From assembly GCA_022041995.1 (NCBI GenBank), contig CP074381.1:372001-436000 (forward strand): a DNA stretch of 64,000 nucleotides, read 5' to 3'. Position numbers and translations under genes: made by a program. Positions 61,296-64,000 of the stretch are shown here, in pieces. Numbering within the stretch: position 1 is the first letter of the stretch; each line of letters opens with the position of its first letter. This stretch comes from Cupriavidus necator. Its GTDB lineage: Bacteria > Pseudomonadota > Gammaproteobacteria > Burkholderiales > Burkholderiaceae. The notes under the pieces are model-generated. The model had not been told where the DNA came from, searched no databases, and saw nothing but the letters and a program-made list of their open reading frames with translations.

Positions 61296-61502
61296 ATGAC
61301 TGACATGGATATCCTGCTCAACGGCCGACCGCTCGCCCTTGCCGATTCCGCCACGCTGGCGGACGCGGTGAGCGCGGCGCAGATCGCGCCCCCCTTTGCC
61401 GCAGCGGTCAACGGCCAGTTCGTGCCGCGCGCCGCGCACGCCAACACCCCCCTTGCGGCCGGCGACCGCATCGACCTCGTGCAACCCGTGACGGGAGGCT
61501 GA
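61296..61502 (+). CDS. thiS: Sulfur carrier protein ThiS
   Basis: A 68-residue ubiquitin-like protein starting [13 protein letters not shown] and ending QPVTGG, whose terminal glycine becomes a thiocarboxylate and donates sulfur to thiazole. Sits between thiO and thiG with three-base gaps on both sides. Confidence 0.94.
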   Translation: MTDMDILLNGRPLALADSATLADAVSAAQIAPPFAAAVNGQFVPRAAHANTPLAAGDRIDLVQPVTGG

Positions 61503-61505
61503 CCC

Positions 61506-62341
61506 ATGACATTCGAACCTTCCGAAACCTTGCGCGACCCGTTCGTGCTGTATGGCGAGTCATTCGGCTCGCGCCTGCTGCTGGGCACCGCGCGCTACCC
61601 GTCGCCGGCCACGCTGGAGGCGGCCGTGCAGGCCGCGAGGCCCGCCATGATCACCGTTGCGCTGCGCCGCCAGGGCGCGGTGGGCGCTGGCGAGGGCGGC
61701 CAGGCCTTCTGGCAGATGCTCAAGGCGCTGGACGTGCCGGTGCTGCCCAATACCGCCGGCTGCTTCACCGCGCAGGAGGTGATCGCCACCGCGATGATGG
61801 CGCGCGAGGTCTTCGAGACCCGTGGATCAAGCTGGAGCTGATCGGCGACGACTACACGCTGCAGCCCGATACGCTGAACCTGCCCACCGTGGCCGAGACC
61901 CTGATCAAGGAAGGCTTCAAGGTGCTGCCATACTGCACCGAAGACCTGGTGCTGTGCCGCCGCCTGCTCGACGTGGGCTGCCAGGCGCTGATGCCATGGG
62001 CGGCCCCGATCGGCACCGGCCGCGGCGCGGTCAACCCGCACGCGATGCGCGTGCTGCGCGAGCGCCTGCCCGACACGCCGCTGATCGTCGATGCCGGCCT
62101 GGGCCTGCCGTCGCACGCGGCGCAGGTGCTGGAGTGGGGCTACGACGGCGTGCTGCTCAATACCGCGGTGGCGCAGGCTGCCTACCCGGTCAATATGGCG
62201 CGCGCCTTTGCGCAGGCCGTTGAGGCCGGCCGCACCGCCTACCTGGCCGGGCCGATGCCCGAGCGCGAGGTGGCGCAGGCCAGCACCCCCGTGGTCGGCA
62301 TGCCGTTCTGGCACGCCGACAGCACGGAGCAGCGCGCATGA
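61506..62341 (+). pseudogene. thiG: Thiazole synthase ThiG, frameshifted
   Basis: Forms the thiazole phosphate from DXP, ThiS-thiocarboxylate and dehydroglycine. First frame: [54 protein letters not shown]; second frame resumes [18 protein letters not shown] and continues [35 protein letters not shown] and [30 protein letters not shown]. One base is missing between 61820 and 61823. Restored length is about 278 residues. Essential for thiamine prototrophy if the organism lacks another route, so probably a sequence error. Confidence 0.92.
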
Positions 62342-63474
62342 CCCGCCGCGCCGTGCATGCCGCCAGCGACGGCCCGCTGCGCCAGGCGGTGCTGGAACAC
62401 TATGGCGAGACCTTCGGCGTCGATGACAAACCGTGGCAGGCCTGGCGCCTGGCCGACGCGCCCGCGCAACCCGGCGCCCACGACGTGCTGCTTGCCGACG
62501 GCGAAGCCTCGCAAGAGCAAATCGCACGCGTGGCCGCGGCGGGCGCCACGCTGATCGAAACCGATCGCGAGGGCGGCCAGTGGATCGACACCGTGCGCTC
62601 GCCGATGGGCACCTGGGTCTTCTCGGTCGCAGCTGACACCGACCAGGCGCATTCGCCCGCCTTCGTCGCGGTGCTGCTGGCCTGCCTGTCGCTGCATTTC
62701 CCCGCCCACGACGCGCTGTGCCTCGCACGCGCCTGGGAGCCGGGCTCGGCCGACTGGCCGTCCGACTTTGCCCGCTTCCCGCACGTGCGGCACGCCGCGC
62801 TGGTGCCGCCCGAGCAGGCCGCGGCACCGTTCGCGCCGTGTCCCCCGCTGGGCCTGTATGTGGTGGTGCCGACAGCCGAATGGATCGAACGCCTGGCGCC
62901 GCTGGCCGTGCCGACGGTCCAGCTGCGCTTCAAATCCGACGACCCGGCCGCGGTGCGCGCCGAGATCGCGCGCGCGGCCACGGCGGCACAAGGATCGACC
63001 TCGCGCCTGTTCATCAACGATCACTGGCAGGCCGCTATCGACTACCGCGCCGCCAACGGCGGCGAGCGGAGCGGCATCTACGGCATCCACCTTGGCCAGG
63101 AAGACCTGGAGGACGCCGACCTCGATGCGATCCGCGCTTCGGGCCTGCGGCTGGGTGTCTCCACCCATGGCTATGCCGAGATGCTGCGCGTGGCGGCGAT
63201 CCGCCCCAGCTACCTGGCGCTGGGCGCGATCTTCCCGACCACCACCAAGGTGATGCCGACCCAGCCGCAGGGCGTTGGCCGCTTCCGCGCTTATGTGAAG
63301 CTGATGCAGCCGGTGATCCCGTCGCTGGTGGGCATCGGCGGCGTCAACGCCGCCAATATGCGCGAGGTGCTGGCCGTCGGCGTCGGCAGTGCCGCCGTGG
63401 TGCGCGCGGTGACTGAGGCCGACGACGTGCCGGCCGCGGTGGCCCGCCTGGTCAGCCTGTTCCCCGCTGCCTGA
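62338..63474 (+). CDS. thiE: Thiamine-phosphate synthase ThiE with N-terminal extension
   Basis: The C-terminal 200 residues are a standard ThiE TIM barrel joining HMP-PP to thiazole phosphate: [55 protein letters not shown] and [17 protein letters not shown]. The first 170 or so residues are extra. Their segment [28 protein letters not shown] resembles the C-terminal helix of ThiD-type HMP-P kinases, but no intact kinase motif is seen. Start overlaps the thiG stop by four bases. End of the thi operon. Confidence 0.92.
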   Translation: MTRRAVHAASDGPLRQAVLEHYGETFGVDDKPWQAWRLADAPAQPGAHDVLLADGEASQEQIARVAAAGATLIETDREGGQWIDTVRSPMGTWVFSVAADTDQAHSPAFVAVLLACLSLHFPAHDALCLARAWEPGSADWPSDFARFPHVRHAALVPPEQAAAPFAPCPPLGLYVVVPTAEWIERLAPLAVPTVQLRFKSDDPAAVRAEIARAATAAQGSTSRLFINDHWQAAIDYRAANGGERSGIYGIHLGQEDLEDADLDAIRASGLRLGVSTHGYAEMLRVAAIRPSYLALGAIFPTTTKVMPTQPQGVGRFRAYVKLMQPVIPSLVGIGGVNAANMREVLAVGVGSAAVVRAVTEADDVPAAVARLVSLFPAA

Positions 63475-63670
63475 GCGCGGAGCCAGCGATGGCGCCGCGT
63501 GCCGCCAGCAGATCGCTATGCGGCAGGTTCTCTGAGCCAGTGGTTTGCTCCCCTCTCCCGCCTGTGGAAGAGGGGAGCCTGGTTCGCATGGCGTTGGCTA
63601 CGGCGGGCTGCGTAGCCAAGATTTGTGCGACATTCGCCCAGCCACCGGAACCAAACCGGACCCCGCCGCT
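63475..63670. other. Intergenic region after thiE with second copy of the hairpin repeat
   Basis: Contains GCTCCCCTCTCCCGCCTGTG and the downstream AAGAGGGGAGCC (about 63547-63579), a hairpin whose left arm matches the element at 2638. Nothing else assignable. Confidence 0.5.
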
Positions 63671-64000
63671 ATGATGGCAGCGAGCATTCCCGGCCAACCA
63701 CCCAGCATTCCGCATCATGTCCAGCCCCACCGCCCCCAAATCGTCCCCGTCGCCCCCGGCACGCCCGACAAGCCCTACTTCGGCATCGACGTCCCGCTGA
63801 TGCGCTATTTCGGCCTGCAGCCGGTGCAGATCGAGGAAGGCCTGTGCCGCACGCGCCTGCCGGCGCACCCGGCGCTGGTCAACAGCCGCGGCGATGTGCA
63901 TGGCGGCACGCTGATGGCGACGCTGGACTTCACCCTGAGCGGTGCCGCGCGCTCGCATGCGCCGCTGGAAACGGGCGTGATCACGATCGACATGTCCACG
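63671..64000 (+). CDS. PaaI-family hot-dog thioesterase, 5' part
   Basis: Runs off the right edge. The visible part YFGIDVPLMRYFGLQPVQIEEG, LPAHPALVNSRGDVHGGTLMATLDFTLSGAAR is a PaaI-type thioesterase, with HGG preceding the catalytic-helix Asp. ATG 63671 is in frame without a break. An ATG at 63717 (MSSPTAPK) has better-looking codons but would need one extra base in the C-rich stretch near 63753 to join, so a further sequence error is possible here. Confidence 0.75.
   Translation, partial: MMAASIPGQPPSIPHHVQPHRPQIVPVAPGTPDKPYFGIDVPLMRYFGLQPVQIEEGLCRTRLPAHPALVNSRGDVHGGTLMATLDFTLSGAARSHAPLETGVITIDMST

Overview
The window is GC-rich, densely packed bacterial chromosome. Gene families, gene order and codon use point to a betaproteobacterium of the order Burkholderiales, most likely a Cupriavidus-type chromosome. 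This is inferred from gene content; the species cannot be fixed from sequence alone. I see no prophage, transposase, integrase, CRISPR array, rRNA or tRNA gene. The one clearly accessory module is a MqsR/MqsA toxin-antitoxin pair.

Layout. (1) 1-13.7 kb: a leucine/isovalerate degradation cluster (methylcrotonyl-CoA carboxylase beta, methylglutaconyl-CoA hydratase, carboxylase alpha, HMG-CoA lyase). The biotin operon bioA-bioF-bioD-bioB lies inside it, so the cofactor genes sit beside a biotin enzyme. Small accessory enzymes follow. (2) 13.7-20.7 kb: a zinc-homeostasis block read leftward: zur-cobW, a dksA lacking most zinc-finger cysteines, a second cobW-type GTPase without the CXCC motif, a small membrane protein and a TonB-dependent receptor. 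The zur and second cobW promoters share an inverted repeat GCAA-N5-TTGC. (3) 20.8-30.4 kb: a haloacetate dehalogenase-like hydrolase, a Bug-type binding protein, the HslVU protease, a RegB/RegA-type redox two-component pair divergent from a PCuAC copper chaperone, and a LysR/DMT pair. (4) 30.7-41.7 kb: argB, a HAD phosphatase, slmA, metX-metW, a second LysR/DMT pair, a thioesterase, ampG, an M48 protease and argC. (5) 41.9-49.3 kb: mqsRA, xthA, pyrE, a patatin, a PPK2 kinase, dapF and two lipid A acyltransferase genes. (6) 49.3-57.7 kb: metK, a 0.7 kb imperfect palindrome, kdoO, then a coniferyl aldehyde dehydrogenase, a GMC oxidoreductase and an AidB-like acyl-CoA dehydrogenase. (7) 57.9-63.5 kb: a TPP riboswitch and thiC-thiO-thiS-thiG-thiE, then the start of a PaaI-type thioesterase.

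Regulatory RNA stands out. metX and metK, which lie at opposite ends of the methionine/SAM route, each have a leader that looks like a SAM-II riboswitch starting a few bases after a TATAAT box. The metX leader also ends in a strong intrinsic terminator just before the gene.

A caution on sequence quality. Five otherwise well-conserved genes (bioA, a GhrA-like dehydrogenase, an lpxL-type acyltransferase, a GMC oxidoreductase and thiG) are each broken by one missing base. All breaks are the same kind of error, and the reading frame is conserved on both sides of each. I read them as probable sequencing deletions, not gene decay; they are marked as pseudogenes with both halves described.
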